64,000 nucleotides of DNA from Actinomycetota bacterium (GCA_020161245.1 JAIUOK010000013.1:22387-86386), one strand, 5' to 3'. Shown: positions 8,696-17,040, counted from the first letter of the stretch. Made by a program: numbers and translations. Notes: generated by a model from the sequence alone, not told the origin.

Positions 8696-9826
8696 GTGCG
8701 CGCTCGCGCGGTCGTGCCCGTCCTCGGTGCCGGCCTGCTCCTGGCAGCCTGCGGCAGTGCGGGGCAGCAGTCCGCACCGAGCCCGGGCTCGACGTCGGCC
8801 CCAGCGTCGGCGCCGGCCGCGGCACCCGCCGCAGCAGGCGTGCCGACGCCGTCCGCGAGCAGCACAGCCGAGCCCGCGCCCGACCCGCGCCTGCTGCCTG
8901 TGATTCGTGCCGTGGTGGCCGCGTCGATCCCCACAGCGAGCGGCAAGGTCGAGGATCGCGTCTTCCGCGGCCGTAACGGACAGCCGTTCACGGTGCAGGA
9001 GTTCCTCATGGCCTGCGGGCGCTACGACGCCCGCGCCGTCCACGCGAGCCTCGAGGAGCTGACGAGCGGGCTGCCGGCCGACGCGTTCGTCGTGTACCTC
9101 GCGCCCGACAAGTCCAGCATCCGCCGGGCTGCGCTGGGCAGCAGGGCGCCGGCCCTGCTGGACTGCGCCGACGATGTGCGTGCGGCCACCGAGTCGGTGT
9201 GGCCGACGACGTCGGGCACCGTGGCGCCGCTCCGTCCCTCGGTGGCCGCGGTCGAGTCGGCCAGCCCGGGGTCGACGTACCCGTACGGCGACTCGCACTG
9301 GACCGCGCGCGGGGCTCGCGTGTGGGTGCGCGACCTCGTGCTGCGCTACGAGCGGCAGGGCCTGCTGCCTGCCGGCACCTGGGCGCGCGCGCGGATCGAG
9401 CAGGGTCCGAAGGCGCTGTTCACCAGCACCCTCCTCGCCTCGATCGGCGTGAAGCACTCCGAGCGCATCGCCACCGAGAAGATCGTGCGCGCCGGCGTCA
9501 CGACGACCACGTCGTCGAGCCCGGGCCTCGGCAACCCCACGCTCGACATCCGCTCGACGTCGGCCACGGGCGCACGGCTCGTGCCGGGCCGCACGGTGCT
9601 GGTGCGCGACTCCTTCGTGTGGCGCGCGCTGCCGAGCCTGCAGCCGTTCTTCTCCCGGCTCACAGTCGTGCACTGGGCCGAGTTCGACCGGATGGTCCGT
9701 ACCGGCACGCTCCCCACCGCCGACCGCTACGTGTTCGAGAGCGTCCAGCGCGGCTGGGTGTCCCGGGCTGCGAAGCTGTCCGATCCCCAGGTGCAGGTCG
9801 CCCTGCGCAGTGCGTTGGGCCGCTGA
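8696..9826 (+). CDS. AlgX/AlgJ-like SGNH-fold lipoprotein
   Basis: Probably a membrane-anchored O-acetyltransferase or esterase acting on an extracellular polysaccharide. The GTG at 8696 follows a strong AGGAGG five bases away. The signal peptide ends in the lipobox LLLAACG, making Cys19 the lipidation site. A Ser/Pro/Ala-rich linker follows. The catalytic Asp-x-His of the AlgX/AlgJ family is in YGDSHWTARGA, and the likely nucleophile Ser is in VLVRDSF. The motif is usually GDS, so Arg replaces Gly here. No polysaccharide polymerase genes are adjacent. The fold call is good; the substrate is unknown. Confidence 0.78.
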   Translation: MRARAVVPVLGAGLLLAACGSAGQQSAPSPGSTSAPASAPAAAPAAAGVPTPSASSTAEPAPDPRLLPVIRAVVAASIPTASGKVEDRVFRGRNGQPFTVQEFLMACGRYDARAVHASLEELTSGLPADAFVVYLAPDKSSIRRAALGSRAPALLDCADDVRAATESVWPTTSGTVAPLRPSVAAVESASPGSTYPYGDSHWTARGARVWVRDLVLRYERQGLLPAGTWARARIEQGPKALFTSTLLASIGVKHSERIATEKIVRAGVTTTTSSSPGLGNPTLDIRSTSATGARLVPGRTVLVRDSFVWRALPSLQPFFSRLTVVHWAEFDRMVRTGTLPTADRYVFESVQRGWVSRAAKLSDPQVQVALRSALGR

Positions 9827-9839
9827 GAGACCCTGCCGC

Positions 9840-10031
9840 TCAGTCGATCCGCTCCCACACGACCACGGTGTTGCGGTCCTGCGTGAACACGTGGGCCATC
9901 CGGTAGCCGTTGGCCCACCGCTCGTTGGACACCTTGCTGAAGTGCTTCATGTTGATGGAGTCCTCGTTGACCTCGCACTCGTAGTGCGGGCCGCCCTTGC
10001 TGCCGCCTGAGAGACCGCCGACGCCGAACAT
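9840..10031 (-). CDS. Small conserved protein, DUF4177-like
   Basis: A 63-residue protein with ATG at 10031 and a good ribosome binding site (caggagg, six bases upstream). The end of the protein, WANGYRMAHVFTQDRNTVVVWER, follows the pattern of DUF4177 proteins (a Trp-Gly-Tyr turn, a strand, then a strand ending in Glu/Arg). Function unknown. It converges on the lipoprotein gene with a gap of only 13 bases. Confidence 0.7.
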   Translation of the reverse strand: MFGVGGLSGGSKGGPHYECEVNEDSINMKHFSKVSNERWANGYRMAHVFTQDRNTVVVWERID

Positions 10032-10419
10032 GTCGTCCTCCTGTCGTCGCGCCCGCGCGGGCGCCGGCTCCAGCATCACCCACGTGACAGGCGGCACGCG
10101 GCGGATCGCGGCATTGCGCCGGACATGACGAAGGCCCGCCGCACCCCAGTGAGCGGCGGGCCCTCGTTCATCGACGGGGCTCCTGACCGAAGGCCCGTCG
10201 GCCCGGTCGCTGCGGTGAGTTCCCGACCCGCCGGCGACCTGGCAGGAACTCTGGCAGACGTATGTGAACCCGGCGTTACACCGGGGGCGGGCACCTGTGG
10301 CCCCGGCCACAGGGCACCCGGACAGAGCATCGGGAGACGACGCGGCGTACCCAGCCGTTGCCGGGACAGGCGGCCGTACGACGCGCCACGATCGCGGCCA
10401 GCAGCAGCGAGGAGGAGCC
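10032..10419. other. Divergent intergenic region with a hairpin
   Basis: No gene is supported. It separates the small leftward gene from the beta-propeller gene. It contains the GC-rich hairpin listed at 10133 and, near 10264-10285, an imperfect inverted sequence (aacccggcgttacaccggg). Open frames crossing it lack ribosome binding sites. Confidence 0.5.
10133..10162. terminator. GC-rich hairpin, terminator-like
   Basis: A 10-bp perfect stem, ggcccgccgc/gcggcgggcc, with a 10-nt loop, flanked by ACGAA and CTCGT that extend it. It resembles the other ACGAAGG-type terminators in this window. It is oddly placed between two divergent genes, so it may insulate them or mark the end of a lost gene. 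Confidence 0.55.
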
Positions 10420-11289
10420 ATGGAGCCGATCGGCGCGAGCAGGGTGCCGCTGCCCGAGGTGTCGGGCCTGTCGTCGATGCCGGGGGCGGGCGAGGAGGGC
10501 GGCCATCTGCTGGTCGCGCTCGGCGACGACCGGGTGGCTCTCGCTCTCGCCACCTGCCGCGGGTCCGACATCGGCGAGTGGGTGGTGGTCACTGCCGAGG
10601 AGGTCGGTGCGCAGCCCGGCTACGAGGACATCGCGACCCAGCTCGAAGCGGTCGCCCTCGACGGCCGTGGCCGGGCCTGGCTGCTCACGGAGGGGACGTC
10701 GCTGCTCGGCGGCATCGACCTCGCCAGCCGCACCATCGTGGCGCGGGCGGCGCTCGACACGAGCACGATCCCGGAGCTGCACCGCACCTGGACCGCCACG
10801 AAGGCCTCGCGCGGCGAGGGGATCCTGCTGCTGCGGGACGGGCATCTGCTCGTGGCCAAGGAGAAGGACCCGGCCGGTCTGGTCGAGCTCGGGCCTGCGG
10901 GAAGCGCGCCCCTCGGCATCAGCACGCAGACCCTCCTGCCCGACGACGAGGGCTGGGACGAGCCGCACGGCGATCTCGTCGCGCTCGCGTGGTGGCCGTG
11001 GGAGGGGGAGGGCACCGACGACCTCGACGACCTCAGCGATCTCGCGCCAGACCACCGCGGCGGGGTCTGGGTCCTCTCGGACGAGGGACGCTGCCTGGCC
11101 GAGCTGGTCCTGCCGCTGCGCCCGGGCGCAGCACCCGCGGTCCGACGCACGCAGGCGCTCCCGCGCAGCATCGCCAAGCCCGAGGGGCTCGCCTTCCTCG
11201 ACGTCGACCTGGTGGCCGTCGCGGACGACTTCAAGGACAAGGGCAAGGACAAGCACCGCGACAACGTCACGGTGCTGCGCCTGTCCTGA
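10420..11289 (+). CDS. SdiA-regulated/phytase-like beta-propeller protein
   Basis: A 289-residue protein made of repeating beta strands. The blocks LSSMPG, ALDGRGRAWLLTEG, LSDLAPDHRGGVWVLSDEGR and PEGLAFLDVDLVAVADD resemble the SdiA-regulated and esterase-like-phytase propeller families, which typically bind or turn over phosphoesters or act as scaffolds. No signal peptide is seen from the ATG at 10420, which has a GAGGAGGAG ribosome binding site. The C-terminal segment is Lys/Asp-rich (KDKGKDKH). A terminator follows. Function is unproven. Confidence 0.7.
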   Translation: MEPIGASRVPLPEVSGLSSMPGAGEEGGHLLVALGDDRVALALATCRGSDIGEWVVVTAEEVGAQPGYEDIATQLEAVALDGRGRAWLLTEGTSLLGGIDLASRTIVARAALDTSTIPELHRTWTATKASRGEGILLLRDGHLLVAKEKDPAGLVELGPAGSAPLGISTQTLLPDDEGWDEPHGDLVALAWWPWEGEGTDDLDDLSDLAPDHRGGVWVLSDEGRCLAELVLPLRPGAAPAVRRTQALPRSIAKPEGLAFLDVDLVAVADDFKDKGKDKHRDNVTVLRLS

Positions 11290-11307
11290 GCCGCAGCAGG
11301 ACGGAGG

Positions 11308-11336
11308 AGGGCGCCGGGGCGTGGCCCCGGCGCCCT
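11308..11336. terminator. Bidirectional terminator between convergent genes
   Basis: A perfect 12-bp stem (agggcgccgggg/ccccggcgccct) with a 5-nt loop lies 18 bases after the propeller gene and 23 bases before the end of the leftward sigma operon. Confidence 0.8.
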
Positions 11337-11359
11337 GCGCGCCCCCGGTCTGCCGGCCG

Positions 11360-11944
11360 TCAGGCGGCCGGGTCGATGCTGCCGCCGTCGACGACGGTGC
11401 CGGGCGGGTTCGGGTACTGCGACGCCGCGGCGCACACCGCCGACGCGATCGCGTCGAGGGAGGCGCCGCCGAGCGCAGCGGAGTCGGCCGAGCAGCCGGA
11501 CGCGGTCACGGCGATCGACAGCTTCGCGGCCCCGGAGGACGTGGCCAGCGGCAGCTCGATGGTGCCCGCAGGCGTCCAGGCCGCATCCATCGCCAGCTCG
11601 CCGACCGTGGTGCCGGCCGGCAGCTCGGCGTCCACGACCGCCACCGTCTCGCCCACGGGCAGGCTCGTCGGCAGGCCGATCGCACCGGGGTCCGGCGCGG
11701 GGGAGGACGCCGCAGCCGTGGGCTGCGCGACGGGGGCCAGGGCCGGACCGCCCAGCAGCCCGCCGCCGACGGCGACCGCGGCGGCCACCGACGCCGCGGC
11801 GCCGATGCCGGCGACGCCGTACCAGGCGCGGCGGCGCCGGGTGCGGGCCCGCGCCGCCGAGGCGATCACAGGGGTGCTGAACTCGCGGGCGGGCGCGTCG
11901 CCGACGGCGTCGCGCATCAGGGTGCGCAGGTCGTTGTCGCTCAT
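11360..11944 (-). CDS. Single-pass membrane protein partnered with SigE-type sigma factor
   Basis: A 194-residue protein with a cytoplasmic N-terminus (DLRTLMRDAVGDAP), a basic RARTRRRR stretch, then one membrane helix at about residues 40-63 and an extracytoplasmic Ala/Pro/Ser-rich domain. Its ATG overlaps the sigma factor stop by four bases, so the two are co-translated. That placement and topology suggest an anti-sigma or sigma-modulating role, but no zinc anti-sigma motif (HxxxCxxC) is visible. Two Cys residues in the external domain could form a disulfide. Confidence 0.7.
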   Translation of the reverse strand: MSDNDLRTLMRDAVGDAPAREFSTPVIASAARARTRRRRAWYGVAGIGAAASVAAAVAVGGGLLGGPALAPVAQPTAAASSPAPDPGAIGLPTSLPVGETVAVVDAELPAGTTVGELAMDAAWTPAGTIELPLATSSGAAKLSIAVTASGCSADSAALGGASLDAIASAVCAAASQYPNPPGTVVDGGSIDPAA

Positions 11945-12450
11945 GGCTTCTCCTCGTCCAGGCCCGCGAGCACGGGCGTCCTCATGAGCTCGCGCAGCCG
12001 GTCCAGGCCGCGCGAGGTCGAGCTCTTCACCGTCCCCGGGGTGATCCCGAGGACGCGTGCGGTGTCGTCGACCGAGAGGTCGTCGAAGAACCGCAGCACC
12101 AGGACGGCTCGTTGGCGTGCAGGCAGCTCGGCGAGGGCCGAGACCACGTCGTAGTCGGGCCCGTCGTCGGGTGCGCCCGACGGCCGGTCCGGCAGCACCT
12201 CGCTGGGCACCTCGCGCCGCCACGGCCGGCGCGAGCGGTCGACCGCCGCCGTCGCGACGACCCGTCGCGCGTACGACGTCGCCGCCTCGGGCCGGATCCG
12301 GTGCCAGCGCTCGTACACGCGGACCAGCGCGTCCTGCACGACGTCGTCGGCCGTGTGCCAGTCGCCGCACAGGAGGTACGCCGTGCCGCGCAGCTGCTGC
12401 GCGGTGCGCTGGGCCCACTCGGTGAAGGCGCCGTCGCGGTCCTCGCCCAT
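11941..12450 (-). CDS. ECF RNA polymerase sigma factor, SigE family of actinobacteria
   Basis: A 169-residue group 4 sigma factor. Region 2 contains TAYLLCGDWHTADDVVQDAL and region 4 contains LPARQRAVLVLRFFDDLSV followed by the helix-turn-helix LGITPGTVKSS. The start ATG at 12450 has GGAGG upstream. It is in an operon with the membrane protein at 11360. The regulon is unknown; the sequence directly upstream could hold an autoregulated promoter. Confidence 0.9.
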   Translation of the reverse strand: MGEDRDGAFTEWAQRTAQQLRGTAYLLCGDWHTADDVVQDALVRVYERWHRIRPEAATSYARRVVATAAVDRSRRPWRREVPSEVLPDRPSGAPDDGPDYDVVSALAELPARQRAVLVLRFFDDLSVDDTARVLGITPGTVKSSTSRGLDRLRELMRTPVLAGLDEEKP

Positions 12451-12530
12451 CCCTGCCTCCGTCCTTCCGCCGTCGCAGCACAGACGGATCGAGAGGCGCC
12501 CGAGGTTGCCTCGTGGCCGGACGGGTTTCG

Positions 12531-12821
12531 TCAGACGTCGACGTCGCGCGTCGTCGTGACGACGAGGCGAGTGCCGGTCACCCGCTCGATCGAGTCGGCC
12601 ATCGCCTCGAGGAACGAGGGCTTGCTCGCCCGCTGGTAGCCGTGGACGCCGGCCATCTTGGTCGCGTCGACGAAGTCGAGGGTGAGCACACCGTCCTCGA
12701 GGGAGGCGAGCCGGCCGTCGAACAGGGCGATCCACGCCGTGCGGTGCGTCGACTCGAGGTCGTAGAGGACGTCGATCCACTGCGCCTTGAGCTGCGGCAG
12801 CGTGAGGGGGACGTCGGCCAT
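12531..12821 (-). CDS. Stand-alone DnaX C-terminal-domain-like protein
   Basis: A 96-residue protein. The pattern LKAQWIDVLYDLESTHRTAW, then RLASLEDGVLTLDFVDATK, then FLEAMADSIERVTG resembles the domain that follows the clamp-loader core in actinobacterial DNA polymerase III gamma/tau. That domain reads R-x-x-W, a buried-strand segment with DGxLTL, and a helix ending in a strand. Here it exists alone. Whether it contacts polymerase III is inference. It lies upstream of the sigma factor with an 80-base gap. Confidence 0.68.
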   Translation of the reverse strand: MADVPLTLPQLKAQWIDVLYDLESTHRTAWIALFDGRLASLEDGVLTLDFVDATKMAGVHGYQRASKPSFLEAMADSIERVTGTRLVVTTTRDVDV

Positions 12822-12923
12822 GGCCCGATCCTGCCCCACCGGCGCACCCGGCCGCCTGCCCGGACGGCGCATCGACGTCGTGGCGCGGCGCCCCGCGCGC
12901 CTTCCGCGGGCTACCGTGACCGC

Positions 12924-13787
12924 GTGGCACGGGTGCTGCTGCTGGTGACGGGTGCCGTCGCCGCAGTCGTGGGGGCGGTGGTCCTGGCGACCGGCGCTGT
13001 CTTCGCGGTGACGTTCGGCTCCGACGACCGCGTCGCCACGGCGCCGACCACCCTCACCGCCCAGGGCTCCGCCCTCGTCCTCGACGACCTCTCCGTCGAC
13101 GCCGTGGGACTGCCGATCCCCGACGACGTCGGATCGCTGCGGCTCACCGCCGCCGGCCCGGACGGCCGCGCCGTCTTCCTCGGCGTCGCCCGCACCTCCG
13201 ACGTCGACACCTATCTGGTGGGCGCCCCCTACGACTCCGTGGTGGCCGACCTCGGCGGCGGCACGGCGCAGACCCGCCCGGTGCCCGGCTCGCAGGCGCC
13301 GGCGCCCCCGTCGTCGCAGGGGTTCTGGCTGCAGAGTTCTGAGGCGTCGCCCGCCACGATCCCGGCGAAGGTCCCCGCCGGGACGTCCGTCGTGATCATG
13401 AAGCCGGACTCGGCCACGGGCGTCAGCGCCGCCGTGTCGGTCGCGCTCACGCTGCCCGGCGCATGGACGGCGTCGCTCGTCGCGATAGCCAGCGGCCTCG
13501 CGCTGCTCGTCCTCGGCGCGCTGCTGCTGGTGTGGGGGCGTCGGCGCGGTCGGCCCGTGCCGGCGGGCGCGCACTCCGCCGCAGCTGGGGCCGCGGCGCC
13601 CGCCGCCGTCGACGTGCTGCCGGGCGGGGGAGAGCCGGCGCCGGCGCCGGCTGAGGCGCCGGGGGAGCAGGGCGACGACGACGCTGCGCCCCCTCCTGCG
13701 GCCGACGACCCGGATCCCGAGCTCGCGGCGTCCGACCCGGCCGACTCCGACGACGGGCTGACTCCCGAGGCGGCGCCCGGCGGTTAG
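12924..13787 (+). CDS. Two-helix membrane protein, unknown function
   Basis: A 287-residue protein. An N-terminal hydrophobic helix (residues 3-28, VLLLVTGAVAAVVGAVVLATG) is followed by an exported beta-rich domain of about 145 residues. A second helix (LVAIASGLALLVLGALLLVW) comes next, then a long Ala/Pro/Asp/Glu-rich cytoplasmic tail. The start is the GTG at 12924; a longer frame starting at 12513 is unsupported, since it runs antisense to the DnaX-like gene. It is followed nine bases later by the CDP-alcohol phosphatidyltransferase gene. No family is recognised. Confidence 0.75.
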   Translation: MARVLLLVTGAVAAVVGAVVLATGAVFAVTFGSDDRVATAPTTLTAQGSALVLDDLSVDAVGLPIPDDVGSLRLTAAGPDGRAVFLGVARTSDVDTYLVGAPYDSVVADLGGGTAQTRPVPGSQAPAPPSSQGFWLQSSEASPATIPAKVPAGTSVVIMKPDSATGVSAAVSVALTLPGAWTASLVAIASGLALLVLGALLLVWGRRRGRPVPAGAHSAAAGAAAPAAVDVLPGGGEPAPAPAEAPGEQGDDDAAPPPAADDPDPELAASDPADSDDGLTPEAAPGG

Positions 13788-13796
13788 GGTCGAGGC

Positions 13797-14405
13797 GTGG
13801 ACGTGCAGGAGAACGAGGTCACCACCGACCGCATCCTCACCGTGCCGAACATCCTGTCGTTCCTGCGGCTGCTCGGCGTCCCGCTGTTCCTCTGGCTCAT
13901 CCTCGTGCCGCAGGCCGACGGCTGGGCGATCGTCCTGCTCATGGTGTCGGGCATCACCGACTGGCTCGACGGCAAGATCGCCCGCGCCACCGGCCAGATC
14001 AGCCGCCTCGGGCAGCTGCTCGACCCCCTCGCCGACCGTCTCTACATCGCTGCCACGCTGCTCGGCCTCGCGCTGCGCGGGATCATCCCGTGGTGGCTGG
14101 TGATCGTGCTGGTCGCCCGCGATGTGCTGCTCGCGTTCTACCTAGCAGCCCTCAAGCGCCGAGGGATCACGGGCCTGCCGGTGCACTTCCTCGGCAAGGC
14201 CGCGACCTTCTGCCTCATGTACGCGTTCCCCATCCTGCTCATCAGCGACGGAGCCTCGGCCGCGGGCACCGACATCCGCGACGTCGCGCTGGCGCTCGGC
14301 TGGGCCTTCGCCATCTGGGGCACGGCGCTGTACTGGTGGGCCGGCGTGCTCTACATCGAGCAGGCCAACCGCATCCTGCGCCGGCCCGTGGCGCGGACGG
14401 CGTGA
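13797..14405 (+). CDS. CDP-alcohol phosphatidyltransferase (PgsA-like)
   Basis: An integral membrane enzyme transferring a phosphatidyl group from CDP-diacylglycerol to an alcohol, most likely glycerol-3-phosphate. The complete catalytic motif DG-x2-AR-x8-G-x3-D-x3-D is present in DGKIARATGQISRLGQLLDP plus LADR. About five membrane helices are visible. It opens the conserved block that continues with DUF881, SbP and gcvH, in the position of Rv1822 (pgsA2) of M. tuberculosis. The exact alcohol is inferred only. Confidence 0.88.
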   Translation: MDVQENEVTTDRILTVPNILSFLRLLGVPLFLWLILVPQADGWAIVLLMVSGITDWLDGKIARATGQISRLGQLLDPLADRLYIAATLLGLALRGIIPWWLVIVLVARDVLLAFYLAALKRRGITGLPVHFLGKAATFCLMYAFPILLISDGASAAGTDIRDVALALGWAFAIWGTALYWWAGVLYIEQANRILRRPVARTA

Positions 14406-14409
14406 CGCC

Positions 14410-15333
14410 GTGAGCCCCGCCACCGCGCAGGGCGAGGAGCGCACGCGCCCGCGCGATCCCGCAGCGTCGATGGCGCTGCTGCGCGAGCTGGTCAACGACG
14501 ACGCCGCCCAGGAGTACGCCGAGGCGCACCGGCGCCACGCAGGCTCCCGTCCCTCGACCGGGTCGAAGGCGCTGCTCCTGCTCTGCGTCGCACTCGCCTC
14601 GGGCCTGCTGGTGACCGCTCTCGTGCAGAACCGCGCCGTGGCACCGGAGAAGGAGCTCGCACGCGAGCAGCTCGTCCAGCGCGCGCAGGCGGCGCAGGCA
14701 GAGGTGGAGCGGCTCGAGACGGAGGTCGAGCAGACGCGCGAGGAGCTCGCCGCCGCGCAGGAGGTGCTGCTGTCGCAGTCGGCCGAGGGCAACGCGCTCG
14801 CGGAGCGGATCGCCCGGCTCGAGGCGCAGGCCGGCTACACCGACGTCGTGGGCCCGGGCCTGGTCGTCACCCTCGACAACGCACCCGGCTCCGACCCCGC
14901 CGACCCGGAGGACCCGGGCCGCGTGCTCGACCAGGACGTCGTGCAGGCGGTCAACGGGCTGTGGCTGTCGGGGGCCGAGGCGGTGGCGGTCAACGGCGTG
15001 CGCCTCACCTCCACCACGGCGATCCGCGCGGCCGGGCAGGCCGTCCTGGTCGACTTCCGCCCGCTCGTGCCGCCCTACCGCATCGAGGGCATCGGCGACC
15101 CCGCGGCGATGGCGCAGGCCTTCGGAGCATCGGCGTCGGCCCTCGAGCTGGCGCAGGTGGCCGAGCAGTACGGCATCCGCGTCACGACCGAGCAGGCGCA
15201 GTCGCTGGCGCTCCCGGCCTCGACCGCGCTGCTGCCCGTGCGGGCGCGAGTGCCGCGGCCGGCCGGGGATACGGTGGCCGGGCAGGGGAGCGCGTCCCCG
15301 CAGCCGGACGCGACGACAGGAGGAACGCCGTGA
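14410..15333 (+). CDS. DUF881 family membrane-anchored protein (first copy)
   Basis: A 307-residue protein. A cytoplasmic N-terminus of about 50 residues precedes one membrane helix (ALLLLCVALASGLLVTALVQ). A coiled coil rich in Glu/Gln/Ala (about residues 80-140) is followed by the DUF881 domain: GPGLVVTLDNAPG, then QDVVQAVNGLWLSGAEAVAVNG, then PYRIEGIGDP. Its role is unknown; conserved linkage with SbP and cell-envelope genes suggests a membrane or division-associated function. The GTG of the next gene overlaps its stop by four bases. Confidence 0.88.
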   Translation: MSPATAQGEERTRPRDPAASMALLRELVNDDAAQEYAEAHRRHAGSRPSTGSKALLLLCVALASGLLVTALVQNRAVAPEKELAREQLVQRAQAAQAEVERLETEVEQTREELAAAQEVLLSQSAEGNALAERIARLEAQAGYTDVVGPGLVVTLDNAPGSDPADPEDPGRVLDQDVVQAVNGLWLSGAEAVAVNGVRLTSTTAIRAAGQAVLVDFRPLVPPYRIEGIGDPAAMAQAFGASASALELAQVAEQYGIRVTTEQAQSLALPASTALLPVRARVPRPAGDTVAGQGSASPQPDATTGGTP

Positions 15334-15662
15334 TCGCCGTGGTCGGCCTCGTCATCGGCGTCGTGCTCGGCGTCGTCCTGCAGCCCACCGTGCCGCTGTG
15401 GATGCAGCCGTACCTGCCGATCGCCGTCGTCGCGGCGCTCGACGCGGTGTTCGGCGCCACGCGCGCCCTTCTCGACGACGTCTTCGACGACCGCGTCTTC
15501 GTCATCTCGTTCCTGTCGAACGTCGTGGTCGCGTCGATGCTGGTGTTCCTCGGCGACCAGCTCGGCGTCGGGGCGCAGATCTCGACCGGTGTCGTCGTCG
15601 TCCTCGCGATGCGCATCTTCGCCAACGTGGCCGCGATCCGCCGACGGCTGCTCAAGGCGTGA
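15330..15662 (+). CDS. sbp: Small basic protein, SbP (DUF1290)
   Basis: A 110-residue protein with three hydrophobic helices: an N-terminal VVGLVIGVVLGVVLQP, the middle LPIAVVAALDAVFGATRALL and FLSNVVVASMLVFLGDQLGVG. It ends in basic RRRLLKA. This matches the SbP family found next to division or cell-wall genes in Gram-positives. The GTG at 15330 has ACAGGAGG upstream. It is sandwiched between two DUF881 genes, as in Rv1823-Rv1825. Confidence 0.88.
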   Translation: MIAVVGLVIGVVLGVVLQPTVPLWMQPYLPIAVVAALDAVFGATRALLDDVFDDRVFVISFLSNVVVASMLVFLGDQLGVGAQISTGVVVVLAMRIFANVAAIRRRLLKA

Positions 15663-15666
15663 CGGC

Positions 15667-16497
15667 ATGGCAGATACAGGTAGGAACGGCACGGACGGCA
15701 CGGACGGCACGGACGGCGTAGGCAGCGCGGAGCCGGCCTCGCCCTCGTCGCTGGGGCCGTCGGAGACCGACCGCGCGCGGGCGCGGCTGCGCGGCGCGCT
15801 GGTGCCGAGGGCGACCGGCCGCCAGCTCGTGGTGGGCCTGCTGTTCGCGGTGCTGGGCTTCGCCGCCGTCGCCGCCACGCAGACCGCGTCCGGCACCGGG
15901 CTGCTCGCGACGGCCCGTGACGACGAGGTGGTGCGGGTGCTCGACGATCTCACCCAGCGCCAGCAGCGACTTCAGGCCGAGCAGCTGGCCCTCGAGGCCG
16001 CCCGGGACCGGCTGGTCTCGGGCAGCGAGGAGCAGCGGCTCGCCGCATCGCGCGCCCGTGCCGACGCCCTGGCGATCCTCGCCGGCACGGTGCCGGCGGT
16101 CGGGCCGGGGATCCGCATCACGATCAGCGACGGCGACGGGCTCGTGAGCGCCACGGTGCTGCTCGACGCCGTGCAGGAGCTGCGCGACGCCGGCGCCGAG
16201 GCGATCCAGATCGGCACCGTGCGCGTCGTCGCCTCCACGTGGTTCGCCGACGCCCGCGACGGCACCGGCATCAGCGTCGCCGGCACCACGCTGGCAGCGC
16301 CGTACCGCATCAGCGTCATCGGCGACCCGCAGACCCTGGCCACAGCGCTCGAGATCCCCGGCGGGGTGTCGGACTCGGTCCGCACGGCCGGCGGGCGCAT
16401 CGACGTCGTCCAGAGCCAGGAGGTCGTGATCACCGCGTTGCAGCCGCCGACGGCGCCCGAATACGCTCAGCCCGCCCCGAGCCCCAGCGGCTCGTAG
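15667..16497 (+). CDS. DUF881 family membrane-anchored protein (second copy)
   Basis: A 276-residue paralogue of the protein at 14410. A low-complexity N-terminus with Gly-Thr-Asp repeats is followed by one membrane helix (LVVGLLFAVLGFAAVAATQT) and a coiled coil (about residues 85-130). The DUF881 domain contains GPGIRITISDGDG, LLDAVQELRDAGAEAIQIG and APYRISVIGDPQ. It starts four bases after the sbp stop. The two DUF881 proteins probably form a membrane complex with SbP; this is inference from linkage. Confidence 0.87.
   Translation: MADTGRNGTDGTDGTDGVGSAEPASPSSLGPSETDRARARLRGALVPRATGRQLVVGLLFAVLGFAAVAATQTASGTGLLATARDDEVVRVLDDLTQRQQRLQAEQLALEAARDRLVSGSEEQRLAASRARADALAILAGTVPAVGPGIRITISDGDGLVSATVLLDAVQELRDAGAEAIQIGTVRVVASTWFADARDGTGISVAGTTLAAPYRISVIGDPQTLATALEIPGGVSDSVRTAGGRIDVVQSQEVVITALQPPTAPEYAQPAPSPSGS
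15691..15717 (+). repeat. 9-bp tandem repeat in the second DUF881 gene
   Basis: Three perfect copies of ACGGACGGC encode alternating Thr-Asp-Gly near the N-terminus. The copies preserve the frame, as in the scpA repeat. Confidence 0.8.
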
Positions 16498-16522
16498 CCA
16501 CCCCACGACGAGGAGCCCGACG

Positions 16523-16912
16523 ATGGCCGGCCAGACCCCGGAGAACCTCCGCTACACCCGCGAGCACGAGTGGGTCGAGGTCACGGCCGACGGCCGCGTC
16601 CGCTTCGGCATCACCGACCACGCGCAGGACGCCCTCGGCGACATCGTCTTCGTGACCCTGCCGACCGTCGGTGCGGCCGTCAGCGCGGGCGACCCCTGCG
16701 GCGAGGTCGAGTCGACCAAGTCGGTCAGCGACATCTACGCGCCGGTGTCCGGCACCGTCGTCGCCCGCAACGACGCCGTCGAGACCAGCCCCGAGACCAT
16801 CAACTCCGACCCGTACGGCGCCGGCTGGCTGGCCGAGGTCGAGCTCGCCGAGGGCACCTCGCTCGACGACCTGCTCGACGCCGCGGCCTACGTCGAGCAC
16901 ACCGGCGCCTGA
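16523..16912 (+). CDS. gcvH: Glycine cleavage system H protein
   Basis: The lipoyl carrier of the glycine cleavage complex shuttles the aminomethyl group from GcvP to GcvT. The lipoylation site is Lys66 in EVESTKSVSDIYAPV. REHEWV near the N-terminus and NSDPYGAGWL near the end are family blocks. Length (129 aa) is normal. It lies in the DUF881-gcvH-FHA-MerR block; gcvP is 3.3 kb downstream and gcvT is not in the window. A hairpin terminator follows. Confidence 0.96.
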   Translation: MAGQTPENLRYTREHEWVEVTADGRVRFGITDHAQDALGDIVFVTLPTVGAAVSAGDPCGEVESTKSVSDIYAPVSGTVVARNDAVETSPETINSDPYGAGWLAEVELAEGTSLDDLLDAAAYVEHTGA

Positions 16913-16932
16913 GCCGCAGCGCCGGGGGAGCG

Positions 16933-16951
16933 GCGCCCGCTGGGCGGGCGC
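16933..16951. terminator. Hairpin after gcvH
   Basis: A perfect 8-bp all-G/C stem, gcgcccgc/gcgggcgc, with a TGG loop lies 20 bases after the gcvH stop and separates gcvH from the FHA-MerR unit. Confidence 0.65.
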
Positions 16952-16974
16952 GCTGATCCGCTGGAGCCCTTCCC

Positions 16975-17005
16975 GACAACCCTCGACCTGATGTCGAAGG
17001 TTGTC
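16975..17005. promoter_or_regulatory. Predicted MerR-type operator 1 (upstream of -35)
   Basis: Inverted arms gacaaccctcgac and gtcgaaggttgtc pair at 12 of 13 positions around a 5-bp spacer. The core ACCCTCGAC-N5-GTCGAAGGT is shared with 17049 and 19009. It abuts the predicted -35 of the FHA-MerR promoter. Confidence 0.72.
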
Positions 17006-17010
17006 GCCTG

Positions 17011-17040
17011 TTGACCCCCGTCGGCCCAGGTCCGTAGGGT
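17011..17040 (+). promoter_or_regulatory. Predicted promoter of the FHA-MerR unit
   Basis: TTGACC (17011) and TAGGGT (17035) are separated by 18 bases, lying between operators 1 and 2. An 18-bp spacer is near the range at which MerR-family regulators act. Confidence 0.65.

Noticed and set aside
12513..12923. Upstream extension of the membrane protein gene at 12924
   Set aside because: It lies antisense to the better supported DnaX-like gene, and the membrane helix begins right after the GTG at 12924.
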